Shown here: piece after piece, positions 29,879 to 39,646 of the stretch
How positions within the stretch are numbered: position 1 is the stretch's first letter
How the letters are laid out: each line of letters opens with the position of its first letter
Assembly: GCF_007280415.1 (NCBI RefSeq)
Contig: NZ_VKKU01000001.1
Coordinates: forward strand, 186,001 to 250,000
Length of the DNA stretch: 64,000 bases
From: Sphingorhabdus contaminans
GTDB lineage: Bacteria > Pseudomonadota > Alphaproteobacteria > Sphingomonadales > Sphingomonadaceae
Direction: 5' to 3'
The notes under the pieces: model-generated
Databases searched by the model: none
What the model was told of the DNA's origin: nothing
The model's input: the letters and a program-made list of their open reading frames with translations, nothing else
Program-made: the position numbers and the translations under genes

Positions 29879-31461
29879 GCGATGCTGTGCCGCAAAACGG
29901 ACCGGAAGAGGGCATTCAACCAGAACCCATTCCGGTCGAGGCTGAAGAGGTAGTTTCCCTCGCGCCCGCTGATTTTACCGAACAATGGAATCGCCCGCTC
30001 AGGTTTCTTGCGGCGATTTGGGGTGCTCTGCTCCTGCTGTTCTGGCGGGACACAGCGGACATGGTGGCCATTTGGTGGAACAGCTCCACCTTCAATCATT
30101 GCCTTTTGATCGTACCAATTCTCGGTTGGCTGGTCCTGCAACGCAGGGAATTGCTCGTCCAGTTGAAGCCGGAACCTTGGACACCGGCTATGCTTTATGG
30201 TGCCGTAGGCGCAGGCGGCTGGCTGCTCGGCGATGCAGCAGGGTTGGCGGTCGCGCGGCAATTAGGCCTGATCATGATGCTGCAGGGCAGCGTTGCTGCG
30301 GTGCTGGGTGCGAACGTCGCCCGGGGTCTGCTCTTCCCGCTCTTCTACATGTTCTTTCTGGTGCCCATTGGCGAAGAGGCCGTGCCGGCACTGCAAACGC
30401 TGACTGCAAAAATGTGCATGATACTGCTCGGCTGGACAGGAATCCCTGCGCATATCGACGGGATATTCATCACAACACCCACGGGCTATTTCCGTGTGGC
30501 CGAGGCATGTTCGGGCGTCAAATTCCTGATTGCAATGATTGCCTATGGTGTTTTGGTTGCCAATTTGTGTTTCAACCAATGGCCACGGCGTATAGCCTTT
30601 CTTGCGGCATGTGTTGTCGTGCCCATTCTGGCCAATGGCGTTCGCGCTTTTGGTACCATCTATATTGCCCATCACAGCAGCAATGAATTTGCATCCAATT
30701 TTGACCATGTCTTTTACGGATGGATATTTTTCGGCATCGTTATCGCGCTCGTGATGGCTGCAGGCTGGCCCTTTTTCGATCGCAAGGCGGATGCACCCGC
30801 CTTTGATCCGGCCGCGCTGCAGGCCCCTGTCGGCCAATCCACTACTTATCTGCGTGCCGCCGTCGCTGTCATGTTGATTGCCGCCCTGCCTTTTGGATGG
30901 TCCACCTACAGTGCCACCAAATTCTCACCGACGCCGGAACGCATAGCATTGCCGCAGGTAGAGGGTTGGGACATTGTTCCTTATGCGCCCACAGTCCACT
31001 GGACCCCGCGGTTCGTTGGTGGCAGCCATTATTTGTCCGGCAGATATCGTAACGAGGCGGGGCAAGAGGCCGATCTGTTCGTAGTCGTCTATGACCGGCA
31101 GAGCGAAGGTCGCGAATTGGTCGGCTTTGGCCAAGGTGCCATTGATCCTGATGGATTCTGGTCCTGGACCGCAAATACACCGGCACCACGCAACGGGAAG
31201 GCAGAGCGTATAAAGACCAAAGGTGCTGCACGCGAAGTGGTTAGCTTTTACCGCGTAAATGGTGTCACGAGCGGCTCTGCGGCTCGTATCAAATTGGCAA
31301 CATTGCAGGCCCGTCTCCTGGCGGGTGACCAGCAAGCGGTGGCAATCATTGTATCATCCGAACAGATCGGAAATCAGTCCCCCCGTCCCGCTATCGACGC
31401 CTTTGTCAAATCCTTGGGGGATATCAATAAAATGGCTGACCGCTTCGCCGGTTTGCGATAG
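29875..31461 (+). CDS. xrtA: Exosortase A fused to an EpsI domain
   Basis: The 528-residue inner-membrane protein has two parts. Residues about 40-310 form the multi-spanning exosortase transpeptidase with the candidate catalytic residues Cys212 (AEACSGVKF), Arg257 (NGVRAFG) and His278 (NFDHVFYGW). From about residue 320 there is one more membrane helix and an EpsI/DUF3485 periplasmic domain (PQVEGWDIV, YLSGRYRNEAGQEADLFVVVY). Exosortase A cuts PEP-CTERM proteins after export and attaches them to the surface. The EpsI part is a separate gene in many other bacteria. The start overlaps the glycosyltransferase stop. Confidence 0.95.
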   Translation: MSDAVPQNGPEEGIQPEPIPVEAEEVVSLAPADFTEQWNRPLRFLAAIWGALLLLFWRDTADMVAIWWNSSTFNHCLLIVPILGWLVLQRRELLVQLKPEPWTPAMLYGAVGAGGWLLGDAAGLAVARQLGLIMMLQGSVAAVLGANVARGLLFPLFYMFFLVPIGEEAVPALQTLTAKMCMILLGWTGIPAHIDGIFITTPTGYFRVAEACSGVKFLIAMIAYGVLVANLCFNQWPRRIAFLAACVVVPILANGVRAFGTIYIAHHSSNEFASNFDHVFYGWIFFGIVIALVMAAGWPFFDRKADAPAFDPAALQAPVGQSTTYLRAAVAVMLIAALPFGWSTYSATKFSPTPERIALPQVEGWDIVPYAPTVHWTPRFVGGSHYLSGRYRNEAGQEADLFVVVYDRQSEGRELVGFGQGAIDPDGFWSWTANTPAPRNGKAERIKTKGAAREVVSFYRVNGVTSGSAARIKLATLQARLLAGDQQAVAIIVSSEQIGNQSPRPAIDAFVKSLGDINKMADRFAGLR

Positions 31462-31472
31462 GGACCGCCCCC

Positions 31473-33365
31473 ATGTGTGGCATTGCGGGTATATTTCATA
31501 TCGAAACGGCCAAGCCGGTTGACCCCGAGCGGGTAAAGCGGATGACCGATGCTATCGCGCACCGGGGCCCCGACGGATCAGGTATATGGACTGCCCCGGG
31601 GGTGGGGCTAGGCCACCGGCGCTTGTCGATCATTGATCTTGAAGGCGGCGCACAGCCCATGCATTCGGACGATGGTGCACTATCCCTGAGTTTTAACGGG
31701 GAAATCTATAATTTCCGGGAATTGCGAACAGAACTGGAAGCGGCGGGTTACAGTTTTGCCACCCAGAGCGACAGTGAGGTCATCCTGCATGGCTGGCGTC
31801 ACTGGGGATCCGCCTGTGTTTCACATTTTCACGGCATGTTCGTGTTCGCGATCCATGATGCCCGAACAAAGCAGCTTTTCCTCGCCCGGGATCGGTTGGG
31901 GGTAAAGCCGCTATTTTACGCGGCGATTCCGGATGGCAGTATCCTCTTCGGCTCAGAGCTAAAGGCGCTGACGGCCCATCCGGCATTGCGCCGTGAAATA
32001 GACCTGTCCGCAGTCGATGACTATCTTACCTTTGGTTATGTGCCCGACCATAATTGCATTGTGCGCGGGGTCAGCAAACTGCCGGCCGGGCATTATCTTC
32101 TGCTGCAACTGGGACAACCGCTTGGCAAGCCGGTTCAGTATTGGGATCTGGACTTTAGCAAGCGGATGCGCGGCAGTCAGGGTGAACTGTCCGAAGAACT
32201 GCTGCGTCTTATGCGGCAGGGTGTGACTTCACGTATGGTGGCGGACGTTCCGCTCGGGGCATTTCTGTCCGGCGGTGTGGACAGCAGCAGTGTCGTCGCA
32301 CTCATGGCGGAAGCATCGCGACAGCCGATCAAAACCTGCTCCATCGGTTTCGATGTCGGCGCGCTTGATGAAAGCGAATATGCCGAAACGATCGCCCGCC
32401 GTTTTGCGACAGACCACCGCAGCCGCAAGGTTGCCGCCGATGATTTCGGCCTGATCGACACACTCGCCCATCATTTTGACGAACCCTTTGCGGATGCATC
32501 GGCCCTGCCAACATATCGGGTCTGCGAACTGGCGCGCGAACAGGTAACCGTCGCCTTGTCGGGGGACGGTGCGGACGAGGCTCTTGCCGGGTATAGACGG
32601 CATGTATTTCATCATAAGGAAGAACAATTGCGCGGGCTTCTCCCGCAAAATGTGCGCGGCCCGTTATTTGGCACATTGGGCAATATTTACCCAAAGGCGG
32701 ATTGGGCACCGCGACCTTTCCGGGCAAAGACAACATTGCTGTCGCTGGCCCGCACCGGGGCCGAAGGTTATACCGATGCCGTCAGCCTGACCAATATGGA
32801 CCAGCGGCACAGATTATATTCGCAGCGTATGCGTAGCGCACTGGATGGCTATCGTGGCGAAGCGCATATGGAAAGCCTGATGGCAAAGGCGCCTGCGCAA
32901 AGCGGTCTCGATCAGGCACAATATGCCGACATGAAGATGTGGCTGCCGGGAGATATCCTGACCAAGGTCGACCGCACCAGCATGGCCGTGGGTCTCGAAG
33001 CACGCGAACCCTTATTGGACCACCGCCTGCTGGAATTCGCGGCCAGCCTTCCGGAACGAATGCGTATCCGTGGCGGGCAGGGCAAATGGCTGATGAAGAA
33101 GACGATGGAAGACCACCTTCCGCATAACATTCTCTACCGGCCCAAAATGGGGTTTGTAACGCCAATTGACCAATGGTTTCGGGGGGCGTTGGCCGATGAA
33201 GCGCGTGCCCTTTCGGCCAGCCGCTTGTTTTCGCAAATGGATCTGTTCGACAGCAGGATGATCGCAAAGGCAGCGGAGGACCACATCGCGGGCCGTGTCA
33301 ATAACGGCCGCCTATTGTGGCAACTTGTCATGCTGGAAAAGTCGTTGGCCGGTCTATTCGGCTGA
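31473..33365 (+). CDS. XrtA-associated asparagine-synthase-like amidotransferase
   Basis: The 630-residue class II glutamine amidotransferase starts MCGIAGIFH, so Cys2 is the glutaminase nucleophile. The N-terminal hydrolase domain (residues 1-210) is followed by an asparagine-synthetase ATP-binding domain with the PP-loop SGGVDSSSV near residue 268. The protein belongs to the subgroup found in exosortase-A loci, where it probably amidates a sugar or peptide component of the EPS rather than making asparagine; the substrate is unknown. It is the last gene of the run, 11 bp after xrtA, and is convergent with truA. Confidence 0.93.
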   Translation: MCGIAGIFHIETAKPVDPERVKRMTDAIAHRGPDGSGIWTAPGVGLGHRRLSIIDLEGGAQPMHSDDGALSLSFNGEIYNFRELRTELEAAGYSFATQSDSEVILHGWRHWGSACVSHFHGMFVFAIHDARTKQLFLARDRLGVKPLFYAAIPDGSILFGSELKALTAHPALRREIDLSAVDDYLTFGYVPDHNCIVRGVSKLPAGHYLLLQLGQPLGKPVQYWDLDFSKRMRGSQGELSEELLRLMRQGVTSRMVADVPLGAFLSGGVDSSSVVALMAEASRQPIKTCSIGFDVGALDESEYAETIARRFATDHRSRKVAADDFGLIDTLAHHFDEPFADASALPTYRVCELAREQVTVALSGDGADEALAGYRRHVFHHKEEQLRGLLPQNVRGPLFGTLGNIYPKADWAPRPFRAKTTLLSLARTGAEGYTDAVSLTNMDQRHRLYSQRMRSALDGYRGEAHMESLMAKAPAQSGLDQAQYADMKMWLPGDILTKVDRTSMAVGLEAREPLLDHRLLEFAASLPERMRIRGGQGKWLMKKTMEDHLPHNILYRPKMGFVTPIDQWFRGALADEARALSASRLFSQMDLFDSRMIAKAAEDHIAGRVNNGRLLWQLVMLEKSLAGLFG

Positions 33366-33387
33366 CGGAGATAACATGTCCGTTTTT
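33365..33387 (+). terminator. Weak candidate terminator after the EPS locus
   Basis: ACGGA (33365-33369) and TCCGT (33379-33383) can form a 5-bp stem with a 9-base loop, followed by TTTT to 33387, directly at the stop codon of the amidotransferase. The stem is short, so it would be a weak terminator at best. It is reported because it sits at the end of the ten-gene run and before the convergent truA. Confidence 0.3.
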
Positions 33388-33391
33388 CCAG

Positions 33392-34132
33392 TTACGGATA
33401 ACGCGCCGACACGAAATACAGGCCTTCCGGCGGGGCATTTTCTGCCAGCGCAGAACGGTTGCGGGCGGCTAGGGCGGCCTGCAAATCATCTGCGGTCCAA
33501 CGACCCAGTCCGACCGCGGCAAGGCAACCAACCATGGAACGAACCTGGTGGTGCAGGAAGGATAATGCAGCGGCTTCCACGATGATATGATCGCCCTCGC
33601 GTCGCACATCAAGACGGTCGAGTGTTTTGAGTGGGCTCGCAGATTGGCACGCTGTTGAACGGAATGTCGTGAAGTCATGCTGGCCTACCAGCAATTGGGC
33701 GGCATCGTGCATTGCCGCGGCATCCATTTCTGGCCCGATCCGCCAGACGCGTCCTTTTTCTAAGGTAAGAGGCGCGCGGCGGTTGAGGATGCGATATTCA
33801 TAGGAACGGCCGATGCAGGTGTACCGGGCGTGCCATTCCGGATCCACTTCCTCACAAGCCAAAATCGCGATTGGATGAGGACGCAGATGGGCATTGATTG
33901 CGCCCATCAGACGAAAGGGTGGCAGCGGCTTCTGGATATCGACATGTGCCCGCATACCCAGGGCATGCACGCCCGCGTCCGTCCGGCCTGCGCTGTAGAC
34001 AAGGGTTTTTTCGCCGGTGGTTTTGAAAATAGCCTCTTCAATGGCACCTTGCACGGATGGGCCGTGGTCCTGCCACTGCCATCCCATATAGGGACCGCCG
34101 TCAAATTCGATGGTGAGGGCAAACCGGGTCAT
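33392..34132 (-). CDS. truA: tRNA pseudouridine(38-40) synthase TruA
   Basis: TruA isomerises uridines 38-40 in the tRNA anticodon arm. It has 246 residues, normal for the family. The catalytic aspartate is in [13 protein letters not shown] near residue 52. [20 protein letters not shown] and [17 protein letters not shown] are further family signatures. It overlaps the end of fmt by four bases (ATGA type), forming the fmt-truA pair seen in many Alphaproteobacteria. Confidence 0.96.
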   Translation of the reverse strand: MTRFALTIEFDGGPYMGWQWQDHGPSVQGAIEEAIFKTTGEKTLVYSAGRTDAGVHALGMRAHVDIQKPLPPFRLMGAINAHLRPHPIAILACEEVDPEWHARYTCIGRSYEYRILNRRAPLTLEKGRVWRIGPEMDAAAMHDAAQLLVGQHDFTTFRSTACQSASPLKTLDRLDVRREGDHIIVEAAALSFLHHQVRSMVGCLAAVGLGRWTADDLQAALAARNRSALAENAPPEGLYFVSARYP

Positions 34133-35037
34133 GCGAGAATCGTACCCGGCGCAATAGGCTTGCCGCGCAGCAGATCGGCAGTGGGCATGGCAGGCTTGCC
34201 AGCACGCTGGATCAAGGTCGGGCGAATGGAATCGGTTCCGCAGGCTATAGTGAGGTGATTGTCCAAAACTTCGCCGGCAACATTGGGCTGAGCGGGAATG
34301 ACCTGCGCCTCTAATATGCGATAACGCTCGCCTTCATATTCAAACCATGCACCGGGGGCCGGGTTGAATGCCCGCACTTGCCTTTCGACCGCTGCGGCAG
34401 ATTGTGAAAAATCGATGCGCGTTTCGGATTTGTCGATCTTTGCGGCATAGGTGACGCCCTCGCCGGATTGGGGGATCGCTGGATGGGCGGCCATGTCTTG
34501 CAAGACGACGACCATCAATTCCGCCCCGAGCTCGGCGAGCTCGGTGGTAAGCTCGCCTGTTGTTTTGCGGCCGATTTCAATTTCGGTCGTCGCGCGAACG
34601 GGGCCTGTGTCCAGCCCTGCCTCCATTTGCATGACCATGACGCCTGTGGTCCGGTCGCCAGCCAAAATGGCCCGTTGCACCGGTGCCGCTCCGCGCCAGC
34701 GCGGAAGGAGGGAGCCATGGACGTTGAGACAACCGAACTTCGGTGCATCCAGAATTGCCTGGGGCAAAATCAGGCCATAGGCTGCGACGATAGCTGCATC
34801 GAGGTCGAGTTCGGCAAATTCTGCCTGCGCTTCGGCGTTGCGAAGAGACAGCGGGCTTCGGACCGAAAGGCCAAGTTCCTCCGCGCGCGTTTGCACCGCC
34901 GATGGAGTCAGCATTTTGCCGCGATTGGCGGGACGCGGGGGCTGGGTATACACCGCGACAACCTCATGCCCCGCGGCAACCAGGGCATCAAGGCTTGGAA
35001 CGGCAAATTCCGGTGTTCCCATAAAGGCAAGGCGCAT
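34129..35037 (-). CDS. fmt: Methionyl-tRNA formyltransferase
   Basis: The enzyme formylates initiator Met-tRNA using 10-formyl-tetrahydrofolate. It has 302 residues. The N-terminal domain starts [16 protein letters not shown], and the active-site stretch [20 protein letters not shown] contains the catalytic Asn and His, with the Asp in MEAGLDTG. The C-terminal tRNA-binding barrel ends [10 protein letters not shown]. The frame is open to 35169, but the family start is the ATG at 35035-35037. It is divergent from recR and translationally coupled to truA. Confidence 0.97.
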   Translation of the reverse strand: MRLAFMGTPEFAVPSLDALVAAGHEVVAVYTQPPRPANRGKMLTPSAVQTRAEELGLSVRSPLSLRNAEAQAEFAELDLDAAIVAAYGLILPQAILDAPKFGCLNVHGSLLPRWRGAAPVQRAILAGDRTTGVMVMQMEAGLDTGPVRATTEIEIGRKTTGELTTELAELGAELMVVVLQDMAAHPAIPQSGEGVTYAAKIDKSETRIDFSQSAAAVERQVRAFNPAPGAWFEYEGERYRILEAQVIPAQPNVAGEVLDNHLTIACGTDSIRPTLIQRAGKPAMPTADLLRGKPIAPGTILA

Positions 35038-35079
35038 CGTGACTTTTCCTTTGTTTGAAAGCCCCCTAAGACGTGGTGC

Positions 35080-35676
35080 ATGGCATCGCAAGAAATAGAC
35101 GCACTGGCACAAGCCCTGTCGAAACTGCCGGGTCTTGGCCCCCGTTCGGCGCGGCGTGTGGTTTTGCACCTCATGAAGAAACGCGAAACCGTACTGCGGC
35201 CGCTCCTGCGCGCGTTGGAGCAGGTGGAGCAGCGTCTGGTCGTCTGCGACATCTGCGGTAATATCGACACAGGAAACCCGTGCGGAATTTGCGTCGACCC
35301 CCGTCGCGATACGCGTTCCATTTGCGTGGTCGAAGATGTGCCTGACCTGTGGGCGCTGGATCGTTCACGCCTGTTTCCCGGCAAATATCATATTTTGGGC
35401 GGTCGTCTGTCCGCTCTGGACGGCGTCCGGCCGGAGGATTTGAATATCGACGGCCTTATCGCCCGCGTCGCCGCAGGCGGCGTCGACGAAGTCGTTCTGG
35501 CGATGAATGCGACGCTGGAAGGGCAGACCACCGCACATTATCTGGCGGAACGGTTGGAGGAATATCCTGTACGCCTGACGCAATTGGCACATGGTGTGCC
35601 GGTCGGCGGAGAGCTGGATTATCTCGACGATGGGACATTGGCGCAGGCGTTGCGCGCACGCCGTCCGGTGGGATGA
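35080..35676 (+). CDS. recR: Recombination mediator protein RecR
   Basis: RecR works with RecF and RecO to load RecA at gaps. It has 198 residues, standard length. It shows the N-terminal helix-hairpin-helix [17 protein letters not shown], a four-cysteine zinc finger CDICGN-CGIC around residues 57-72 and the Toprim motif [15 protein letters not shown]. The gene is divergent from fmt (42 bp between starts) and is followed 45 bp later by def. The usual dnaX and YbaB neighbours are not here. Confidence 0.97.
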   Translation: MASQEIDALAQALSKLPGLGPRSARRVVLHLMKKRETVLRPLLRALEQVEQRLVVCDICGNIDTGNPCGICVDPRRDTRSICVVEDVPDLWALDRSRLFPGKYHILGGRLSALDGVRPEDLNIDGLIARVAAGGVDEVVLAMNATLEGQTTAHYLAERLEEYPVRLTQLAHGVPVGGELDYLDDGTLAQALRARRPVG

Positions 35677-35721
35677 TAAGAGGGCGTTGATTTCCCCCTC
35701 AGCCATGCCTATCTGCGACCC

Positions 35722-36276
35722 ATGGCCATTTTACCTATTCTTGAAGTGCCCGATCCGCGGCTGAAAACAATCTCCACACCGGTGGAAAGCTTTGACGCGG
35801 ACCTGAAAAAGCTTGTCGATGACATGTTTGAAACCATGTACGCCGCGCCCGGTATCGGTCTTGCAGCTATCCAGGTCGGGGTGCCCAAGCGCCTGTTGGT
35901 CATTGATTTGCAGGACGAAGGACCTGATGGCGAGAGTGTCCGCAATCCGCGCGTTTTTGTGAATCCCGAAATACTTGATCCATCGGAAGAGCTATCTGCC
36001 TACAATGAAGGCTGTTTGTCGGTTCCCGATCAATATGCCGAAGTAGAGCGCCCGGCGAAGATCCGTGCGCGCTGGCAGGATCTGGAAGGTAATGTGCACG
36101 AAGAGACGATGGACGATTTAATGGCCACCTGTCTGCAGCACGAGATGGACCATCTTGAAGGCATTTTATTCATCGACCATCTGTCGCGTTTGAAGCGGCA
36201 GATGGTGCTGAAGAAGATCGAAAAAGCCCGCAAAATGGGTGGCGGCCACGTTCATAACGAACATTGCAATCACTAA
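35722..36276 (+). CDS. def: Peptide deformylase
   Basis: This metalloenzyme removes the formyl group from nascent proteins, undoing the work of Fmt, which is encoded divergently nearby. It has 184 residues with all three motifs: GIGLAAIQVG (canonical GxGLAAxQ), EGCLSVP with the metal-binding Cys, and HEMDHLEG with the two metal histidines and catalytic Glu. The C-terminal tail is basic and His-rich (GGGHVHNEHCNH), an addition that may bind metal. Confidence 0.97.
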   Translation: MAILPILEVPDPRLKTISTPVESFDADLKKLVDDMFETMYAAPGIGLAAIQVGVPKRLLVIDLQDEGPDGESVRNPRVFVNPEILDPSEELSAYNEGCLSVPDQYAEVERPAKIRARWQDLEGNVHEETMDDLMATCLQHEMDHLEGILFIDHLSRLKRQMVLKKIEKARKMGGGHVHNEHCNH

Positions 36277-36294
36277 GTTTTTTCCGAGTGGTGC

Positions 36295-37464
36295 CTATTT
36301 CGTAAAGGCAGTCGGCGCCGCGTCGATCGTAACAAACTTGCCCGCCTGAATTTCCTGTACCTCCAACGTACGTTCGGTCAGTCCGTTCGCCATGAACCGG
36401 AACGCGCCGTCTACGCCGATAAAGCCTTGCGGATCGGTCAGTTGTGACACCGGAAAGGCCGTGCCGGGGCGCCAGTTGCGTGCAACGCGCGCCATCAGCA
36501 GGATGGAATCATAGCCAAGGCTCGACAGGCGAAGCGGTGCGCGTCCGAAGCGGGTGCGGTATTTGGCCGCATATTGGTTGTATAGCGTGTCCGAAACGCT
36601 GGCAAACCATGCGCCGTACATCGTGCTGTTGCTGGCGAGCGATCCGTCGATATTCCACAAATCGGTTCCCAATATCTTTGCATTGCGCAGTCCGTTACGC
36701 CGAAGAGCCGGAATGGTAATAATGGCGGCACGCCCGCTGTCGGCCACTAGGACCACATCCATCGCTCCGCGTGCTGACAAGCGCTTTGTCGCCGCATCGA
36801 CTGATGCCGCGCCACCTTCAACCTCTTCGACACCCACCAGAGTGCCACCGGCTGCCCGTACCGACTGGGTCACCGTCGCATAGGCGCGCTGACCATAAGT
36901 GCTTTTGGGGACCAGTGCGCCAAAACGTGAAAAACCTTTCGCCCGGGCATAGCGTACCACACGGTCAATCGACTGGTTTGGCAGATGTCCCAGCAGGAAG
37001 ACATTGCGCCCGGCAACGCCGATATCATTGGAAAAGCTAAGGATCGGGATGTTCTTCGGACGCGCGATATTCGCTACTTCCAGCACCTGATCGCCACGTA
37101 GCGGTCCAAGGATAACCTTGTTTCCATCTGCTACAGCCCGGTTGGCGGCGGCCGTGACACCCAAATTGGTGTCGTAGGACGTCAACTGAATGTTGGTTGA
37201 TTTCGTATCGCTGAGCGCCAGAGCCGTCGCGTTGGCAAGCGAGAGGCCAACATCTCCGTCAGGCCCTGTCAGCGGAAGCAACAGCGCAACACGGTGCATT
37301 CCGTCGAGCGGGTCAGGCGAAACCACAGGCGGCGGACCTTCGCCGCCACGTGGAACCGCGGCACATGCTGCCAGAAACACCAGCAAGGCCAGCGCCAGAA
37401 TCCGTTTAAGTCCGTTCGCTATGGCTTGCGGCTGCGCGCCGGTTGCTGCAATGGTTGCGCTCAT
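36295..37464 (-). CDS. LppC-like penicillin-binding protein activator lipoprotein
   Basis: The 389-residue lipoprotein has a signal ending LVFLAACA (lipidated Cys about residue 34), a short Pro-rich linker and a periplasmic type I substrate-binding fold (VALLLPLTGPDGDVGLSLANA through the C-terminus). This matches the LpoA/LppC family, which in Enterobacteria activates PBP1A from the outer membrane. Alphaproteobacterial members lack the LpoA N-terminal TPR domain, as here, so the function is inferred. It is divergent from rsmI (33 bp), the common lppC-rsmI-yraN arrangement. Confidence 0.88.
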   Translation of the reverse strand: MSATIAATGAQPQAIANGLKRILALALLVFLAACAAVPRGGEGPPPVVSPDPLDGMHRVALLLPLTGPDGDVGLSLANATALALSDTKSTNIQLTSYDTNLGVTAAANRAVADGNKVILGPLRGDQVLEVANIARPKNIPILSFSNDIGVAGRNVFLLGHLPNQSIDRVVRYARAKGFSRFGALVPKSTYGQRAYATVTQSVRAAGGTLVGVEEVEGGAASVDAATKRLSARGAMDVVLVADSGRAAIITIPALRRNGLRNAKILGTDLWNIDGSLASNSTMYGAWFASVSDTLYNQYAAKYRTRFGRAPLRLSSLGYDSILLMARVARNWRPGTAFPVSQLTDPQGFIGVDGAFRFMANGLTERTLEVQEIQAGKFVTIDAAPTAFTK

Positions 37465-37497
37465 GATTGGGTCCTCAGCGAATAGCTTGTATTTTTA

Positions 37498-38328
37498 ATG
37501 TCGTTCGAGTCGGGCTTATATGTCGTTGCGACCCCCATCGGCAACCTTGCAGATATGTCACAACGCGCGATCGCCGTTCTGGATGCGGCAGAAATCGTAG
37601 CGGTTGAGGATAGCCGCGTTACCGGTAAATTGTTGCATCATCTCGGCCTGAAAAAGAAAATGCGTCGCTATAATGACCATAGCAGCGCCGGAGACCGGGA
37701 CAGTTTGATTGCCGCGGCGCGGGAGGGTGTTGTGGCCTTGGTGTCGGACGCCGGTACTCCGTTGATATCCGATCCGGGTTACAAACTCGTCCGCGCGGCG
37801 CGGGAGGCGGGCGTCTCTGTTTATACCATACCAGGCGCGAGCGCGGTGATCGCGGCGCTTTCGATCTGTGGTCTGCCAACAGACCGCTTTCTGTTTTCCG
37901 GCTTTTTGCCCCATAAGGCAAAGGCCCGGGCCGACGCGCTATCGGAACTGGCGCATATCAAGGCGACACTGGTTTTCTACGAAAGCGGCCCGCGTCTGGC
38001 AGCCTCTCTGACCGCTATCGCCGACCTTTATGGTGACCGCGAAGTGGCGGTTGCGCGCGAATTGACGAAGAAGTTTGAAGAGGTTGTGACCGGAACCGCC
38101 GCAGAGTTAGCCGCCCGCTATTCTGCGCAGGAACCCAAGGGGGAGATTGTCCTGATTATCGGTCCACCGTCGGAAGATACGGTGGCTGACGCCGGGGATG
38201 TCGATGCGGCTTTGCGCGAGGCGCTGCAAAGCATGTCCGCGGCCAAGGCCGCCGGTGCCATTGCGAAGAAATTCGGACTGGAGCGGGCCGCCCTTTATGC
38301 ACGGGCGACGGAGATGAAAGGGCAATGA
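37498..38328 (+). CDS. rsmI: 16S rRNA 2'-O-ribose methyltransferase RsmI
   Basis: RsmI methylates the ribose of C1402 in 16S rRNA. It has 276 residues, with a TIM-barrel-free tetrapyrrole-methylase fold beginning LYVVATPIGNLADMS, VSDAGTPLISDPGYKLV around residues 80-95 and PGASAVIAALSICGLP following. Its stop codon overlaps the start of yraN by four bases, and the divergent LppC-like gene upstream is its usual neighbour. Confidence 0.96.
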   Translation: MSFESGLYVVATPIGNLADMSQRAIAVLDAAEIVAVEDSRVTGKLLHHLGLKKKMRRYNDHSSAGDRDSLIAAAREGVVALVSDAGTPLISDPGYKLVRAAREAGVSVYTIPGASAVIAALSICGLPTDRFLFSGFLPHKAKARADALSELAHIKATLVFYESGPRLAASLTAIADLYGDREVAVARELTKKFEEVVTGTAAELAARYSAQEPKGEIVLIIGPPSEDTVADAGDVDAALREALQSMSAAKAAGAIAKKFGLERAALYARATEMKGQ

Positions 38329-38675
38329 AGCATGTCCTTGCCGAAAGACGGGGGCGTTGGGGCGAAGCGGCAGCGGCGTGGTTTTTGCGTTTGCGCGGGT
38401 GGCGGATCGTTGGCGAACGCGTCAAAACACCGCGTGGAGAGATCGACCTGATAGCGCGCCGAGGAAAAACGGTCGCTTTTGTGGAGGTCAAGATGCGCAG
38501 CCGGGCCGTGGACCTTGCCACGGCGATTGACGCATACCGGCTACGCCGCGTCGCGGCAGCGGCCGAAATTCTCTTGCCCAGATATGGCAAGAATACCGAA
38601 AATATGCAGATTGACGTAATATTGGTTGCACCTTGGCGGTGGCCACACCATCTGCAAAATGTCTGGCACGGATAG
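38325..38675 (+). CDS. yraN: YraN (UPF0102) nuclease-fold protein
   Basis: The 116-residue protein has the restriction-endonuclease-like fold of UPF0102. The conserved RGEIDLIARRGKTVAFVEVKMR (in two pieces, residues 38-60) contains the D-ExK active-site residues. The cellular role is unknown, although the gene is widely conserved next to rsmI. It overlaps rsmI (ATGA) and lies directly upstream of gshB, probably in the same transcript. Confidence 0.92.
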   Translation: MKHVLAERRGRWGEAAAAWFLRLRGWRIVGERVKTPRGEIDLIARRGKTVAFVEVKMRSRAVDLATAIDAYRLRRVAAAAEILLPRYGKNTENMQIDVILVAPWRWPHHLQNVWHG

Positions 38676-38686
38676 GGACCCACAGA

Positions 38687-39643
38687 ATGACAATCAGAGT
38701 TGCAGTCCAGATGGACCCGATGGACGGCATCAATATCCATGGCGATTCCAGCTTTGCGCTGATGCTGTCGGCTCAAGCGCGTGGATATGAAATCTGGCAT
38801 TATGATGTCGGTACGCTGACACTGGACGCAGCCGATCGGCTGACGGCATGGGCGCGTCCTGTTTATGATCTGCAACGGGTCGAGGGTGCGCATTACCGGT
38901 TTGGCGAAGGCCGCCGTATTGATTTGGGGTCCGATATCGATGTCGTTCTGATGCGGCAGGACCCGCCTTTTCACGTCGGCTATATCACCGCCACCCATCT
39001 CCTCGAACGGATCGACAGCGAGACCCTTGTGGTCAACAATCCGGTCAGTGTTCGCAACGCACCTGAAAAGGTCATGGTGCTGGACTATCGCCAGTTCATG
39101 CCGCCTACGTTGATTACCCGATCAACCGAAGAAATCCGTGCATTCCAGAAACAACATGGTGCCGTGGTGTTAAAGCCGCTGCACGGGAATGGGGGCAAGG
39201 CAATTTTCCGTGTCCCATCCGAAGGTGACAATCTGGGTGCCTTGCTGGAGGTGTTCAACGGTACCTGGCCCGAACCCCATATGGTCCAGCCTTTCCTGCC
39301 TGACGTTGCCAAGGGGGACAAACGTATTGTCCTGATCGACGGGGTGGTGGCCGGTGCCATCAACCGGCGTCCGGGCGAGGGTGAGTTCCGCTCAAATCTC
39401 GCGGTAGGGGGCAGCGCCGAGGCAACCGAACTGACCCCGCGCGAACAGGAAATTTGCGCGGCAATGGGACCGCGCCTTAAGGAACTCGGCCTCATATTTG
39501 TCGGCATCGATGTTATCGGAGGGGAGTGGTTGACCGAGATCAACGTGACGTCCCCAACAGGAATAGTCGCCATTGACCGTTTTAACGGAACCGATACGGC
39601 GGGAATGATCTGGGATGCCATAGGGGCCCGATTGGGACGCTAA
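38687..39643 (+). CDS. gshB: Glutathione synthetase
   Basis: This ATP-grasp ligase joins gamma-glutamylcysteine and glycine. It has 318 residues. The N-terminal domain begins MTIRVAVQMDPMDGI, VVLKPLHGNGGKAIFRV is the ATP-binding lysine loop and GLIFVGIDVIGGEWLTEINVTSPTG holds the metal-binding Glu and Asn (in pieces). The open frame to 38633 overlaps yraN; the ATG at 38687 is the family start. It lies in the rsmI-yraN-gshB-dedA run. Confidence 0.96.
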   Translation: MTIRVAVQMDPMDGINIHGDSSFALMLSAQARGYEIWHYDVGTLTLDAADRLTAWARPVYDLQRVEGAHYRFGEGRRIDLGSDIDVVLMRQDPPFHVGYITATHLLERIDSETLVVNNPVSVRNAPEKVMVLDYRQFMPPTLITRSTEEIRAFQKQHGAVVLKPLHGNGGKAIFRVPSEGDNLGALLEVFNGTWPEPHMVQPFLPDVAKGDKRIVLIDGVVAGAINRRPGEGEFRSNLAVGGSAEATELTPREQEICAAMGPRLKELGLIFVGIDVIGGEWLTEINVTSPTGIVAIDRFNGTDTAGMIWDAIGARLGR

Positions 39644-39646
39644 GCT

